From the NCBI GenBank assembly GCA_027449545.1, contig DAIDLI010000083.1, positions 1 to 34,795 on the forward strand: a stretch of 34,795 nucleotides of DNA. Reading direction: 5' to 3'. Both the position numbers and the translations under genes were made by a program. Source of the DNA: Acidobacteriaceae bacterium. Its GTDB lineage: Bacteria; Acidobacteriota; Terriglobia; Terriglobales; Acidobacteriaceae. A model generated the notes under the pieces. That model was given only the letters and a program-made list of their open reading frames with translations, ran no database searches and was not told where the DNA came from. Of the stretch, positions 17,283 to 25,961 are shown in pieces; within the stretch, counting starts at the first letter, position 1; the number at the start of each line of letters is the position of its first letter.

Positions 17283-18479
17283 TTAGCGGAGCCCGGTCAG
17301 GAACTCGCCCATGCGCCGGGTGCCCTCATCGATGCTTTGGCGGGTGACCGGGTAGGAGAGGCGGATGTGTTCGCGGGTGCCGAAGGCCTCGCCCGGGACC
17401 GTCACCACGTGGCCCTCGTGCAGCAGCCGGGTGGCCAGTTCGGTGGCCGTCTTGATGCCGCCCTTGCCCAGGTAGGCCGAGATGTTGGGATACACGTAGA
17501 AGGCGCCCTCGGGCTTAGTGCAGGTAACGCCCGGAATGGCGGTCACCTTCTCCAGCATGTAGTCGCGCAGGCCGATGAACTCCTCGCGGAACTCGGAGAC
17601 GCACTCCTGCGATCCGGCCAGCGCCGCAATGGCGGCCTTCTGCACAAAGCTGGTGGCGTTGGAGGTGGACTGGGACTGAAGCTTGCTCAGGTTGGCGATC
17701 ACGGGACGCGCCGCCAGAGCGTAGCCCGCGCGCCAGCCGGTCATGGCGTAGGTCTTCGACAGCGAGCCGAAGATCACGATGTGCTCCTTGGCCCAGGTGT
17801 AGGAGCCGCCGGAGACGCACTTGCCGGTATAGTTCAGGTACACGTAGCACTCGTCCAGGAGCAGGTAGATGCCGCGCTCGTGGGTGAGGCGCACAATACG
17901 CTCCAGGTCCTCCGCGGAGACCACAGCGCCCGCCGGATTGGAGGGCGAGTTCAGGATCACCGCCTTGGTCCGGGGAGTGATGGAGCGCTCGATCGCTTCC
18001 GCGGTGATGCGGAAGCCCTCGGCCTCATTGGTTTGCAGGTAAACCACTTTGCCGCCCGCGTACTGGACGATGTCCTTGAAGCTGACCCAGTAGGGAACGG
18101 GCAGGATGACTTCGTCGCCGTGGTCCACCAGGATCTGAATGGTATTGAAGATCGCCAGCTTGCCGCCGGTGGTGAAGATCGCCTCATCCACGGTGTAGTC
18201 GGAGCCGAAGTCGGCCGCGTGGCGGTCGACGATGGCTTTGCGGACGTCGGGAATGCCGGGCACCACGGTGTAGCGAGTGAAGTTGGCATCGAGGGCCGCG
18301 ATGGCTGCGTCCTTGATGTGCCGCGGAGTGGAGAAGTGCGGTTCTCCGGCGCCGAAATCCACCAGGTTGACACCCTGGGCGCGCAACTTGGCGGCTTCGG
18401 CGGCCACCGCCATGGTTGCAGAAACCTCGATCCGGCCGATACGGTCGGCGAATACTTTGGGAGCAGCGGAAACTGTCAT
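17283..18479 (-). CDS. PLP-dependent aminotransferase, aspartate aminotransferase Ib type
   Basis: This 398-residue fold-type I aminotransferase has the PLP lysine at Lys242 in SLSKTYAMTGWRAGY. PLP-ring residues are Asp209 and Tyr212 in LLLDECYVYL, and NSPSNPAG is near 177-184. The C-terminal substrate-binding Arg lies in HIRLSYP. This class Ib architecture is shared by aspartate aminotransferases and by bifunctional aspartate/prephenate aminotransferases; sequence motifs alone do not decide. Length is normal. It lies 89 bases after coaD and may be co-transcribed with it. A branched stem-loop follows its stop. Confidence 0.92.
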   Translation of the reverse strand: MTVSAAPKVFADRIGRIEVSATMAVAAEAAKLRAQGVNLVDFGAGEPHFSTPRHIKDAAIAALDANFTRYTVVPGIPDVRKAIVDRHAADFGSDYTVDEAIFTTGGKLAIFNTIQILVDHGDEVILPVPYWVSFKDIVQYAGGKVVYLQTNEAEGFRITAEAIERSITPRTKAVILNSPSNPAGAVVSAEDLERIVRLTHERGIYLLLDECYVYLNYTGKCVSGGSYTWAKEHIVIFGSLSKTYAMTGWRAGYALAARPVIANLSKLQSQSTSNATSFVQKAAIAALAGSQECVSEFREEFIGLRDYMLEKVTAIPGVTCTKPEGAFYVYPNISAYLGKGGIKTATELATRLLHEGHVVTVPGEAFGTREHIRLSYPVTRQSIDEGTRRMGEFLTGLR

Positions 18480-18568
18480 ATCACTTCTATCTTGACAGAT
18501 TCGGGGGTAGAGATGGAATACGAGAAACCCCTGAAATGCGCCTTTGCGTGCGGAGGATGGCCAGCGGC

Positions 18569-19057
18569 TCAGTGGCCGTTGTTGATCCGGGCGCGCAAGC
18601 GCTTGAGCACATTCGGAGGCAACAGTCCGGTGACGTCGCCGCCCAGGCTGAAAACCTCTTTCAGCATGCGCGAACTCACAAACGAATAGCGCCCGGCCGG
18701 CTGCAGAAAGACCGTCTCGATCTCCGGAGCCAGTCGCCGGTTCATCAGCGCCATTTGGAACTCGTACTCGTAATCGGAGATGGCGCGGATACCGCGCACC
18801 ACCGCCGCCACTCCCTGCTCGCGGGCGAACTCCACCATCAGCCCATCGAACCTGGCGAAGGAGACGTTGGGAATGGAACTGGTGGCCTCGCGCAGCATCT
18901 CCATCCGCTCTTCCACCGAGAACAGAGGATTCTTCACCGGGTTCACCAGGATGGCGACAATCAGGTGATCGAACAGCCGCGCCCCGCGCTGGATGATATC
19001 CACGTGACCGTTAGTGGGCGGGTCGAAGGTGCCGGGATACAGGGCTTTGACGGGCAT
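18569..19057 (-). CDS. coaD: Phosphopantetheine adenylyltransferase
   Basis: This 162-residue enzyme transfers AMP to 4'-phosphopantetheine, the penultimate step of coenzyme A synthesis. It has YPGTFDPPTNGHVDII at 7-22 with the nucleotidyltransferase T/HxGH motif, GIRAISDYEYEFQMA and the C-terminal SFVSSRMLKEV. Size and motifs are those of the bacterial hexameric enzyme. The start at 19057 has GGAGAG upstream. It lies 163 bases after pyk on the same strand, with a hairpin between them, and before an aminotransferase gene. Nothing unusual was seen. Confidence 0.98.
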   Translation of the reverse strand: MPVKALYPGTFDPPTNGHVDIIQRGARLFDHLIVAILVNPVKNPLFSVEERMEMLREATSSIPNVSFARFDGLMVEFAREQGVAAVVRGIRAISDYEYEFQMALMNRRLAPEIETVFLQPAGRYSFVSSRMLKEVFSLGGDVTGLLPPNVLKRLRARINNGH

Positions 19058-19136
19058 GGGACTGTTCTCTCCGCGATTCTAGCAGCCGCAGCAGAGCTTC
19101 CATCGCATGGCAGCGCAGGTCTTCCGGGCGGGCGTG

Positions 19137-19158
19137 GCGTGGGTCTTTTGACCCACGC
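19137..19158. terminator. Hairpin downstream of pyk
   Basis: A 9-base perfect stem GCGTGGGTC/GACCCACGC with a TTTT loop lies about 63 bases past the pyk stop. It lacks a T-run on the - strand. It may be a weak terminator or a member of a family of short spacer hairpins. Confidence 0.4.
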
Positions 19159-19220
19159 TCTCTTCAGCCGTGGTGCGCGCAGCCGAAACGAATCGGGCAG
19201 CAGATGCGGTGAGCAGTGCG

Positions 19221-20801
19221 CTAGCGAGTCCCGGCCGGGGCTTTGACCGTCTTGCTCGCCACCGCTCGCCTGCGGCGGATGGAGACCGACGGATGCGCCA
19301 CACCTTCACCGCGCGCCGGCATAAACCGCGGTCCATCCAGCGAATTCTCGCCCATTACGTGCAGGCGCAGGAAGTTCGTGGATCCCGACTTGGTGCGGGT
19401 TCCGGCCACGATCGCGATCACCTCGTGGGGCGCGACGTAGCCACCCTTTTCCAGCAACGTCTCGGCGGAATCCACCATGGCTTCGGTGGAATTGACCTTG
19501 GCGCAGCGGACGGGCGTGGTTCCCCACAGCAGGTTCAGCCGGTTGATGGTGATATCCAGCGGGCTGAGCGCGTAGATCGGCACCGAGGGATGGTATTTGG
19601 AAAGCTGGCGGGCGGTGAAGCCGGACTCGGTGAACACCGCAATGCCGCGCAGATCCAGGTCGTCGGCCGCATGCGCGGTGGCTTCGCAGATGGTCTCGGC
19701 GATGGAGAGCCGGGTCCGCCGCAGCATGGGCTCGGCGCGCTCGTCCTGGCGCATGTGGCGCTCGGCTTCGCTGATGATCCGCGACATCATGTTCACGGTT
19801 TCCACCGGATACTTGCCCACCGCCGATTCGCCAGAGAGCATCACGGCGTCGGTGCCGTCGAAGACCGCATTGGCCACGTCGGAGACTTCGGCGCGCGTGG
19901 GGCGCGGGTTTTCGATCATCGACTCCAGCATCTGGGTGGCCGTGATGACCGGCTTGGAGTACTCGGCTGCGCGCTGGATGATGTGCTTCTGGATTGCCGG
20001 CACCTTCTCGGGCGGCATCTCTACGCCCAGGTCGCCGCGGGCCACCATGATGCCGTCGGAGACTTGCAGGATGGCGTCGAGGTGCTCAATGGCCTGCGGC
20101 TTCTCCAGCTTGGCGATGATCCAGGTCTCACTGCCGAAAGCCGCCACCCGGTTGCGCACCAGGCGAATGTCCTCGGCGGTGCGCACAAACGATACCGCGA
20201 TGGCATCCACACCGTTCTTCAGCGCGAACTCCAGGTCCGCCGTATCTTTCTCGGTCAGCGAAGGCACGCGCACCAGGACGCCAGGCAGATTGATGCCCTT
20301 GTTTTCGCCCAGCATGCCGCCATTCACGATCTCGCAGATGACATCCGTCCCCTGAACCTCCAGAACGCGCAGCTCGATCAGGCCGTCGGAGAGCAGAATC
20401 CGCGATCCCTGCTCCACGTTTTCCGCCAGCGTCTTGAAGGTGGTTCCGATCACCGCCGCCGTCCCCGCCACTTCGCGCGGCGTAATGGTCAGCTTGTGCC
20501 CGGCCTTGAGCAGCACCGGCTGGCGGTCCTTGAGCTTGGAGGTGCGAATCTTGGGCCCTTGCAGGTCGGCCAGAATGCAGATGCTCCGCTGCTCCTGGCG
20601 GCTCACCTTGCGAATCATCTGGATGAGCTGCAATTTTTCTTCGTGTTCGCCGTGCGAGAAGTTCAGGCGCACAACATCGATGCCGGCACGCAGCAGGTTT
20701 CGGAACACGGCTTCATTGCCAGAGGCCGGTCCGAGCGTAGCCACAATTTTGGCCCTGCGCTCAATGGGGGATTCAGTCAGACTAAGATCGGGAAACGACA
20801 T
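19221..20801 (-). CDS. pyk: Pyruvate kinase
   Basis: This 526-residue enzyme makes pyruvate and ATP from phosphoenolpyruvate and ADP. It has KIVATLGPAS at the N-terminus, the B-domain, the signature IIAKLEKPQAIEHLD, GIMVARGDLGVEMP, KPVITATQMLESM and GTDAVMLSGESAVGKYP. The C-terminal regulatory domain is present. It is followed by an extra basic tail of about 25 residues (RRRRAVASKT region), which is unusual and may be poorly structured. The start at 20801 has GGAGG 8 bases upstream and is preferred over an ATG ten codons earlier. The gene heads a - strand group with coaD, an aminotransferase and manC. Confidence 0.98.
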   Translation of the reverse strand: MSFPDLSLTESPIERRAKIVATLGPASGNEAVFRNLLRAGIDVVRLNFSHGEHEEKLQLIQMIRKVSRQEQRSICILADLQGPKIRTSKLKDRQPVLLKAGHKLTITPREVAGTAAVIGTTFKTLAENVEQGSRILLSDGLIELRVLEVQGTDVICEIVNGGMLGENKGINLPGVLVRVPSLTEKDTADLEFALKNGVDAIAVSFVRTAEDIRLVRNRVAAFGSETWIIAKLEKPQAIEHLDAILQVSDGIMVARGDLGVEMPPEKVPAIQKHIIQRAAEYSKPVITATQMLESMIENPRPTRAEVSDVANAVFDGTDAVMLSGESAVGKYPVETVNMMSRIISEAERHMRQDERAEPMLRRTRLSIAETICEATAHAADDLDLRGIAVFTESGFTARQLSKYHPSVPIYALSPLDITINRLNLLWGTTPVRCAKVNSTEAMVDSAETLLEKGGYVAPHEVIAIVAGTRTKSGSTNFLRLHVMGENSLDGPRFMPARGEGVAHPSVSIRRRRAVASKTVKAPAGTR

Positions 20802-20837
20802 GCACACGGCCTCCGCAGTGGTTTGACGCAATAGGCA

Positions 20838-20891
20838 GGTAGACAGGTGTGTTGGTGACGAGTCAAGAGGATGGTGTTCTTTCTAATTATA
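20838..20891 (-). promoter_or_regulatory. Candidate promoter region of pyk
   Basis: Two weak candidates lie upstream of pyk on the - strand: TTGACT (20861-20866) with a 17-base spacer to TCTACC (20838-20843), and a perfect TATAAT at 20886-20891 with no good -35 box. Neither is convincing alone. Confidence 0.3.
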
Positions 20892-20967
20892 AATGTTTTC
20901 GCGGCCCTGCGGCCATCGGCTCTGCACATGCGGCGGGGCAAACGCACCATACAAGCTGTGCGATGAG

Positions 20968-21137
20968 GTTTTGAAAGGGCACGGCTTCAGCCGTGCCGCA
21001 CAAATACCGGGCGAAGCTCGGCCTTTAGGCCCGGAGGGAAGGTTTTGTATCCGGAAACCCATCCCTCCGAGGCTAAAGCCCTGCCCCACATTTCAATGGC
21101 ATCTATCGGCGCGGCTGAAGCCGTGCCCTTTCAAAAC
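20968..21137. repeat. Nested inverted-repeat element (about 170 bases)
   Basis: The ends are an inverted repeat of about 30 bases with one mismatch; 26 bases, from GTTTTGAAAGGGCACGGC on, match perfectly between 20968 and the complement of 21137. The left arm is itself a hairpin (GGCACGGC, TTCA, GCCGTGCC at 20978-20997). Inside, GGCCTTTAGGCCCGGAGGGA (about 21020-21040) pairs imperfectly with TCCCTCCGAGGCTAAAGCCC (about 21062-21081). The whole can fold into one long stem-loop. Short open frames run through it on both strands but are composition artefacts. It fills the 347-base gap between pyk and the YihY gene and ends 11 bases from the latter's stop. It looks like a small non-autonomous interspersed repeat. 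Confidence 0.8.
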
Positions 21138-21148
21138 GCTTCCGGCAA

Positions 21149-22021
21149 CTAGGGTGCATTCGCCCTGGCGCATGCCGGAAGAGTTCTTTCATCCTGCCGC
21201 TGCCGATAGAGCGTCCCATTCAACTCAGCGCCCAGCAACATGCTGAAGGCAGTGATGTAAAGCCACACCAGCGTGGCGATGCCGGCGCCAAACGAGCCAT
21301 AAAAACGCGAGTAGTTGGCCAGCCGGGTCACGTACCAACCGTAGGCCAGGGTGGTGGGAAACCAGATGGCCGTGCCGGTGAGAGCGCCGGGCACGACCGA
21401 ACGCCACTTTTCTGTGCGCCGCGTCCCGAAGTGATAGAGCACGGTCAGCACCGAGACGCTGGTTACCGTCGCCAGCGACCAGCGCGCCAGCCGCCAGAAG
21501 ATGAGGACGATGCTGCGCAGGTCATAGCCGGCGATGGCGATCATCCACATCTCGATTTCATGGCCGAAGATCACCACCAGCGTGGCAATCGACAGCGGCA
21601 CCATGGCGATGGGTACCAACAGCAGGGCGCGGATACGCTTGTCCCAGAACTTCCACGCCTCTTCCGGCAGGCAGTAGGCGCGGCGAAAGCCCTCCATGAG
21701 CGAGAGCATCACGCCCAGTCCCGCGAAGATGCTGAGCACGCCGGCAGAGACCAGGAGCTGGGTGGAGCGTAGCGGTTTGCTGAGCACGTACATCTGGAGA
21801 AGGTTGAGCGTGTCGGCGGGCAAAAACTGCTCGAAGATGGAGCGCAGGATGCCCATCACCGTGCCCCCCTCCTGCACCTGGGCGATGAGTGTCGTCACCA
21901 CCAGCAGGGCAGGGAAGAGCATCAGCATGCCGGAATACGCCGCCGCCTTCGCGGTGGTCACCACGTCGTGCGCAAGCGCGTGCACCACGGTGGTCCGTGC
22001 TCTGGCCCAGTGCTTGTTCAT
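21149..22021 (-). CDS. YihY/BrkB family inner membrane protein
   Basis: This 290-residue integral membrane protein has about six transmembrane segments. Family motifs are visible: AKAAAYSGMLMLFPALLVV near 24-42, PGALTGTAIWFPTTLAYGWYV and YGSFGAGIATLVWLYITAFSMLLGAELN near the C-terminus. The family was once annotated as ribonuclease BN by mistake; its true function is unsettled, with transport suggested. The last residues (ACARANAP) run close to the inverted-repeat element, so the C-terminus may vary between relatives. The gene starts 97 bases downstream of the malQ stop; a GATAAT-like -10 box lies at 22042-22047 but has no clear -35 partner. Confidence 0.92.
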   Translation of the reverse strand: MNKHWARARTTVVHALAHDVVTTAKAAAYSGMLMLFPALLVVTTLIAQVQEGGTVMGILRSIFEQFLPADTLNLLQMYVLSKPLRSTQLLVSAGVLSIFAGLGVMLSLMEGFRRAYCLPEEAWKFWDKRIRALLLVPIAMVPLSIATLVVIFGHEIEMWMIAIAGYDLRSIVLIFWRLARWSLATVTSVSVLTVLYHFGTRRTEKWRSVVPGALTGTAIWFPTTLAYGWYVTRLANYSRFYGSFGAGIATLVWLYITAFSMLLGAELNGTLYRQRQDERTLPACARANAP

Positions 22022-22117
22022 GGCTTCAACGGCAAGGTTAGATTATCGCTTCGCAGAGCGGCGAAATTCTTTTCCCTTGGCTCTTTTGTCCGGGTGGGGT
22101 TTTGGGAACCTTGAAAG

Positions 22118-23653
22118 TCACCGCGCCTGTTGTGCCTCCGGTCCGGCCAGCGGATCGTTGTCGCGGTCGGTTACCTCGGCAAGACGGGCCAGGCGCTTGC
22201 TCAGCTCCGGCGTCCAGCATCCCTCCGGCGCGCGCCAGCTCCAGTTTCCGGTGGCCACGGAGGGCGTGTTCATGCGGGCTTCGGAGCCCAGCTCGAGCAG
22301 GTCCTGGGCCGGCACAATCGCCAACTGCGCCACGCTGGCCGCCAGGGCGCGGATCATGTGCCACACCGGCCGCCCGTGAACCCCGCCGAAATAGGCCTCC
22401 AGAGCGTGCCGCTCCGCTTTGCCGGCCTTCTCCCACCAACCCTGCGCGGTGTCGTTGTCGTGCGTGCCCGTGTAGGTCACCAGCCGCGGAAAATAGCGGT
22501 GCGGCAGGTGGTCGTGCGCCGCCGCGTCCCCGAATCCGAACTGCATCACCTTCATGCCCGGCATCTGCATCGCCTCGCGGACAGCATCGACCTCGGGAGT
22601 AATCAGGCCCAGATCCTCGGCGATCAGCGGCAGCGGCCCCAGGACTGCTTCCAGGGTGCGGAACAGCTCCAGCCCCGGCGCCTTGATCCACTCGCCGTTC
22701 ACCGCGGTCTCATCCGCGGCGGGAATGGCCCAATACGCTTCGAAGCCGCGGAAGTGGTCCAGGCGCACGATGTCGTAGACCTCGATGGCGCGGCGGATGC
22801 GCTCGATCCACCAGCCGAATCCCTGCGCCGCCAGCACATCCCAGCGATAGAGAGGATTGCCCCAGCGCTGCCCGGTGGGGGAGAAATAGTCGGGCGGCAC
22901 GCCTGCGATCCGCACCGGTTTGAGCTCCGCATCCAGCTCGAAGAGCTCCGGATGCACCCACACATCGGCCGAGTCCATGTTGATGAAGATGGCCACGTCG
23001 CCGAGGATGCGGATGCCGTGCCGTGCCGCGGCCGCACGCAAAGCGTCCCATTGCTCGGCAAAGGCGAACTGAAGCGCCTTCTCCTGATCGATGGCGCGGG
23101 CGTTGGCGCGCGTCGCGTTGGCAATCGCCTGCGGTTCGCGCCTGCGCAGCGGCTCCGGCCACTCCGTCCATGCGCCGGTCCGGAACTGCCTGCGCAACTC
23201 GGCGTAGAGGGCGTAATCGTCGAGCCATGCGGCTTCCCGCTGGCAGAACTCCTGGAAGCGCTGCCACTGCTCGGGCTGCTGCTGCGGTCCGCGATCGAGG
23301 AAGTTGCACGCCGCTTCGGTCAGTAGCGGAAGCTTGTGCTCTTCCACATGGTGGAAGGATACGGGGCCGCTGTGAGCAGGCAGGTGCGCCAGGCGGTCCT
23401 CCGCGATCCAGCCCCAATCGCGCAGCACCTCCATACAGATGAGGGATGGATTGCCGGCGAAGGCCGATGAGCATGCATAAGGAGAGTTGCCGTAGCCCGT
23501 GGGACCCAGGGGCAGCACCTGCCATACGTGCTGCCGGGCCGCGGCCAGAAACTCGACAAATGCATGTGCCGCCGGCCCCAGATCGCCAATACCGCCAAAA
23601 GAAGGAAGAGAGCTGATGTGCAGCAGAACCCCGGAAGAGCGCCGAAACTCCAT
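22118..23653 (-). CDS. malQ: 4-alpha-glucanotransferase (GH77 amylomaltase)
   Basis: This 511-residue enzyme transfers alpha-1,4-glucan segments between maltodextrins or glycogen fragments. GH77 motifs are complete: GVLLHISSLPS at the N-terminus, GYGNSPYACSSAFAGNP, the nucleophile Asp in IVRLDHFRGFEAYW, the acid/base Glu in LIAEDLGLITPEV and the third carboxylate in YTGTHDNDT. The size is that of the compact bacterial form without N-terminal extensions. The start at 23653 (MEFRRSSGVLLH) is preferred over one 18 codons upstream because it matches the family N-terminus. No other glycogen genes adjoin it. It lies just past the terminator of the PpiD-like gene, so it needs its own promoter. Confidence 0.97.
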   Translation of the reverse strand: MEFRRSSGVLLHISSLPSFGGIGDLGPAAHAFVEFLAAARQHVWQVLPLGPTGYGNSPYACSSAFAGNPSLICMEVLRDWGWIAEDRLAHLPAHSGPVSFHHVEEHKLPLLTEAACNFLDRGPQQQPEQWQRFQEFCQREAAWLDDYALYAELRRQFRTGAWTEWPEPLRRREPQAIANATRANARAIDQEKALQFAFAEQWDALRAAAARHGIRILGDVAIFINMDSADVWVHPELFELDAELKPVRIAGVPPDYFSPTGQRWGNPLYRWDVLAAQGFGWWIERIRRAIEVYDIVRLDHFRGFEAYWAIPAADETAVNGEWIKAPGLELFRTLEAVLGPLPLIAEDLGLITPEVDAVREAMQMPGMKVMQFGFGDAAAHDHLPHRYFPRLVTYTGTHDNDTAQGWWEKAGKAERHALEAYFGGVHGRPVWHMIRALAASVAQLAIVPAQDLLELGSEARMNTPSVATGNWSWRAPEGCWTPELSKRLARLAEVTDRDNDPLAGPEAQQAR

Positions 23654-23714
23654 ATCCTGATTATGATGGCTCAGGCCCCGGCTGGTTGCCGCGCGAGCGA
23701 TTCGCACCGGACAT

Positions 23715-23745
23715 AAAAAAGCCCGCGGCGTGCGCCGCGGGCTTT
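23715..23745 (-). terminator. Rho-independent terminator of the PpiD-like gene
   Basis: On the - strand a perfect stem of at least 10 GC pairs (GCCCGCGGCG/CGCCGCGGGC with a 2-base centre, extended by AAA/TTT) is followed by six T residues, 17 bases past the stop codon. It is the clearest terminator in the window. Confidence 0.88.
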
Positions 23746-23761
23746 CTGTGCCTGCCGCCGA

Positions 23762-25735
23762 TTACATGCCCGGCAACTGCGGAGTGTTGGCCTTGGGGTT
23801 GATGCGGACCTGACCGTGCTTGCGGTAGTTCTCCCACACGTTGCCGACAAACACGCTGAAGGCCGCGTTGCGCTCTTCGGAGAGAAGCTGATCGCGGGTC
23901 TGGTCGAAGTTCTTGGCGATCTCGTCCGCGCTCGGCTCCTGCTTGTCCACGATCTTGGCCACCACGCCGGTGCGCTGGGTCACGATCGGGCCGCTGATAT
24001 TGCCCACATTCAGATTGAAGAGCTGCGGCGCCACCTGGCCGACCGCGCCCAGATCGGTCACCTGCCCGGTGGGAGTCACCAGGTCGCTGGTTTCCACCTT
24101 GGCGCCCACTGCCTTGGCGGCCTTGGCGAGGTCGTTCAGGTTGTGGGCCTGCTCATCCAGTTCCTTGGTCTTCTGCGCCAGCAGTGCAGGGAGCTTCTCC
24201 TGGCGGTAGTCGTCCAGCACATGGCTCTTCCAGTCGGCGAAGGTCGGCGCGTGCGCCGGCTGCACGCCGGTCACCTGGAAGATGGCGTAACCCTCGCCGG
24301 TGGGCGCATCCTGCGGCGGACCGTCCTTGGGAGCGGCAAAGGCCTTCTGGAGCACTTGAGAGCTGTCAGGTAGCGCCGGGATGAGGCCATTTGCCGGGGT
24401 CGGCGGCGTGGTCATCAGCTTCAGGTGATGGGCCGCGGCGGTGCTGGCCAGTCCGTTCTTGGCAGCCTCGCTGGTCAGCGTCTTGGCGTAGTTGTCTTCG
24501 GTCTGCTGGGTCTGGTTGCGAATCAGGGTAGCCTGAATCTGCGTCTGCACCTCAGCCAGCGGCTGGGTGTGCGCCTGCTGCCGCCCCTCCACCTGCACCA
24601 CGTGATAGCCGAACTGGCTCTTCACGATGCCGATGGCGCCGATCTTCTGCGTGAAGATCGCATTGTCGAACTCCGGCACCATGCGTCCGCGCTGCGACCA
24701 GCCCAGTTCGCCGCCCGAGTTCTTGCTGCCCGGATCGTCCGAGTACTGCTTGGCCAGTTGTTCCCAGCTGCCGCCGGCTTCCAGTTTCTTCTGGATCATC
24801 TCCGCCTTGGCCTTGGCCGCGGCGTCCGTCTTGGCGTCCGCATTGGGGGCAACCGAGATCAGGATGTGGCGCGACTTGGCCTGCTCCGGAATCTGGTACT
24901 CCGACTGGTGCTGGTTATAGTAGGCCTGAATCTGCTGCTGCGTAGGCTGCGGCACGCCGCCGGGCAGATCCTGGGGCGTGAACGAAAAGTAGCTGATGGT
25001 GCGCGTTTCCGGAACCGCGTCGGCATAGCGGGCCGCGTTCTTCTTGAAGAACGCCTCCAGCTCGCTGTCCGAGGGGTTGATGGTGTTGGCCAGATCGTCC
25101 GCCGACAGCACCGCGTAGTCGAACTTGATCTTCATGTTCTGCTGGCGGTAGGCTTCGCGCACCTGCTCCGGGCTGACCGTGACGCCGGCAGTGATCAGCG
25201 CCTGCAGGCGGCTCAGCACGATGTTGTCCTTCACGCTCTGCTCAAAGTCCTGCACCGACATATTCAGGCGGTCGGAGATGAGCTGCGCGTACTGGTCCTG
25301 GCCGATGAACTTGCCGCCTGGAAACAGCACCTCGCCGGTGGGGCCGGTGTGCAGGTACTGGCGCACATCCGCATCGGTGGCGTGGAGGCCGAGCTTGTGG
25401 GCTTCGTTGAGCAGCACCTGCTGCTGCACCAGTTGCTGGCCCACCTGCTGCGCAAACAGGCTCACGATCATCGGATTGTTCGCGTACTGCGGTCCCCGCT
25501 GCTGCAACTGGCTCTGCGTCAGCTGATCCACCTTGGTCTGGGTGATGATGTCGCCCGAGGACAGAAAGCGGCTGTACCAGTGCGGATAGACCACCGCATA
25601 GGTGTCGGGCGCATTAGCGCCGCCGGCGGCCAGACCCGGGATCAGGTAGACCACCATCGAAATCGAAGCGGCTCCAATGACGACGACCAGGAGCGCCTTG
25701 GTCAGGCGATTATCTGTTTGCAGAAAACGAATCAT
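23762..25735 (-). CDS. PpiD/SurA-type peptidyl-prolyl isomerase, membrane-anchored foldase
   Basis: This 657-residue periplasmic chaperone-like protein has an N-terminal anchor at about 13-36, a SurA-N/PpiD helical domain (about 60-240), and a parvulin (PPIC) domain at about 287-385 with SRHILISV, GGELGWSQRGRMVPEFDNA and VKSQFGYHVVQVEGR. A long alpha/beta region follows to the C-terminus. Architecture and length match PpiD, which works at the SecYEG exit on newly exported proteins. It is the single gene between a TATAAT promoter and a strong terminator, so it is monocistronic. The N-terminal anchor followed by Ala/Gly could also be read as a signal peptide, but no clear cleavage site was seen. 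Confidence 0.92.
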   Translation of the reverse strand: MIRFLQTDNRLTKALLVVVIGAASISMVVYLIPGLAAGGANAPDTYAVVYPHWYSRFLSSGDIITQTKVDQLTQSQLQQRGPQYANNPMIVSLFAQQVGQQLVQQQVLLNEAHKLGLHATDADVRQYLHTGPTGEVLFPGGKFIGQDQYAQLISDRLNMSVQDFEQSVKDNIVLSRLQALITAGVTVSPEQVREAYRQQNMKIKFDYAVLSADDLANTINPSDSELEAFFKKNAARYADAVPETRTISYFSFTPQDLPGGVPQPTQQQIQAYYNQHQSEYQIPEQAKSRHILISVAPNADAKTDAAAKAKAEMIQKKLEAGGSWEQLAKQYSDDPGSKNSGGELGWSQRGRMVPEFDNAIFTQKIGAIGIVKSQFGYHVVQVEGRQQAHTQPLAEVQTQIQATLIRNQTQQTEDNYAKTLTSEAAKNGLASTAAAHHLKLMTTPPTPANGLIPALPDSSQVLQKAFAAPKDGPPQDAPTGEGYAIFQVTGVQPAHAPTFADWKSHVLDDYRQEKLPALLAQKTKELDEQAHNLNDLAKAAKAVGAKVETSDLVTPTGQVTDLGAVGQVAPQLFNLNVGNISGPIVTQRTGVVAKIVDKQEPSADEIAKNFDQTRDQLLSEERNAAFSVFVGNVWENYRKHGQVRINPKANTPQLPGM

Positions 25736-25864
25736 GGATGGACTGGAACCTTCTACTCTCTACGCGGAAAGAGAATCATCCCTCTCTCCAGCCGGGCAAA
25801 GGTTCAGCCTCGCCTGGAAGGGATGCTCTCGAGATGCGCAAATCTCGCTGATGCGATCTAAATC

Positions 25865-25870
25865 ATTATA
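25865..25870 (-). promoter_or_regulatory. TATAAT -10 box upstream of the PpiD-like gene
   Basis: A perfect TATAAT on the - strand lies 130 bases upstream of the start codon. The -35 side has only a poor match (CTCGACG region), so the promoter may be extended or factor-dependent. It implies a 5' leader of about 120 bases. Confidence 0.5.
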
Positions 25871-25961
25871 GTCGAGGGCGAACCGGCCACGTCGAGCAGG
25901 AATCGATGTGGCTTGCACCGCATCGAAAGCTCAACAAACCGACCGGGATTGCCGCTCCACT

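Noticed and set aside
19170-20834. A 554-codon open frame antisense to pyruvate kinase
   Set aside because: Shadow of a certain gene; composition is typical of the complement of a high-GC coding frame.
20893-21246. A 117-codon frame with KGHGFSRAAQ and RLKPCPF peptides
   Set aside because: It is the translation of the nested inverted repeat, not a protein.
24425-25861. A 478-codon open frame antisense to the PpiD-like gene
   Set aside because: The PpiD frame has clear domains, a promoter and a terminator; the antisense product is low-complexity Leu/Arg/His sequence.
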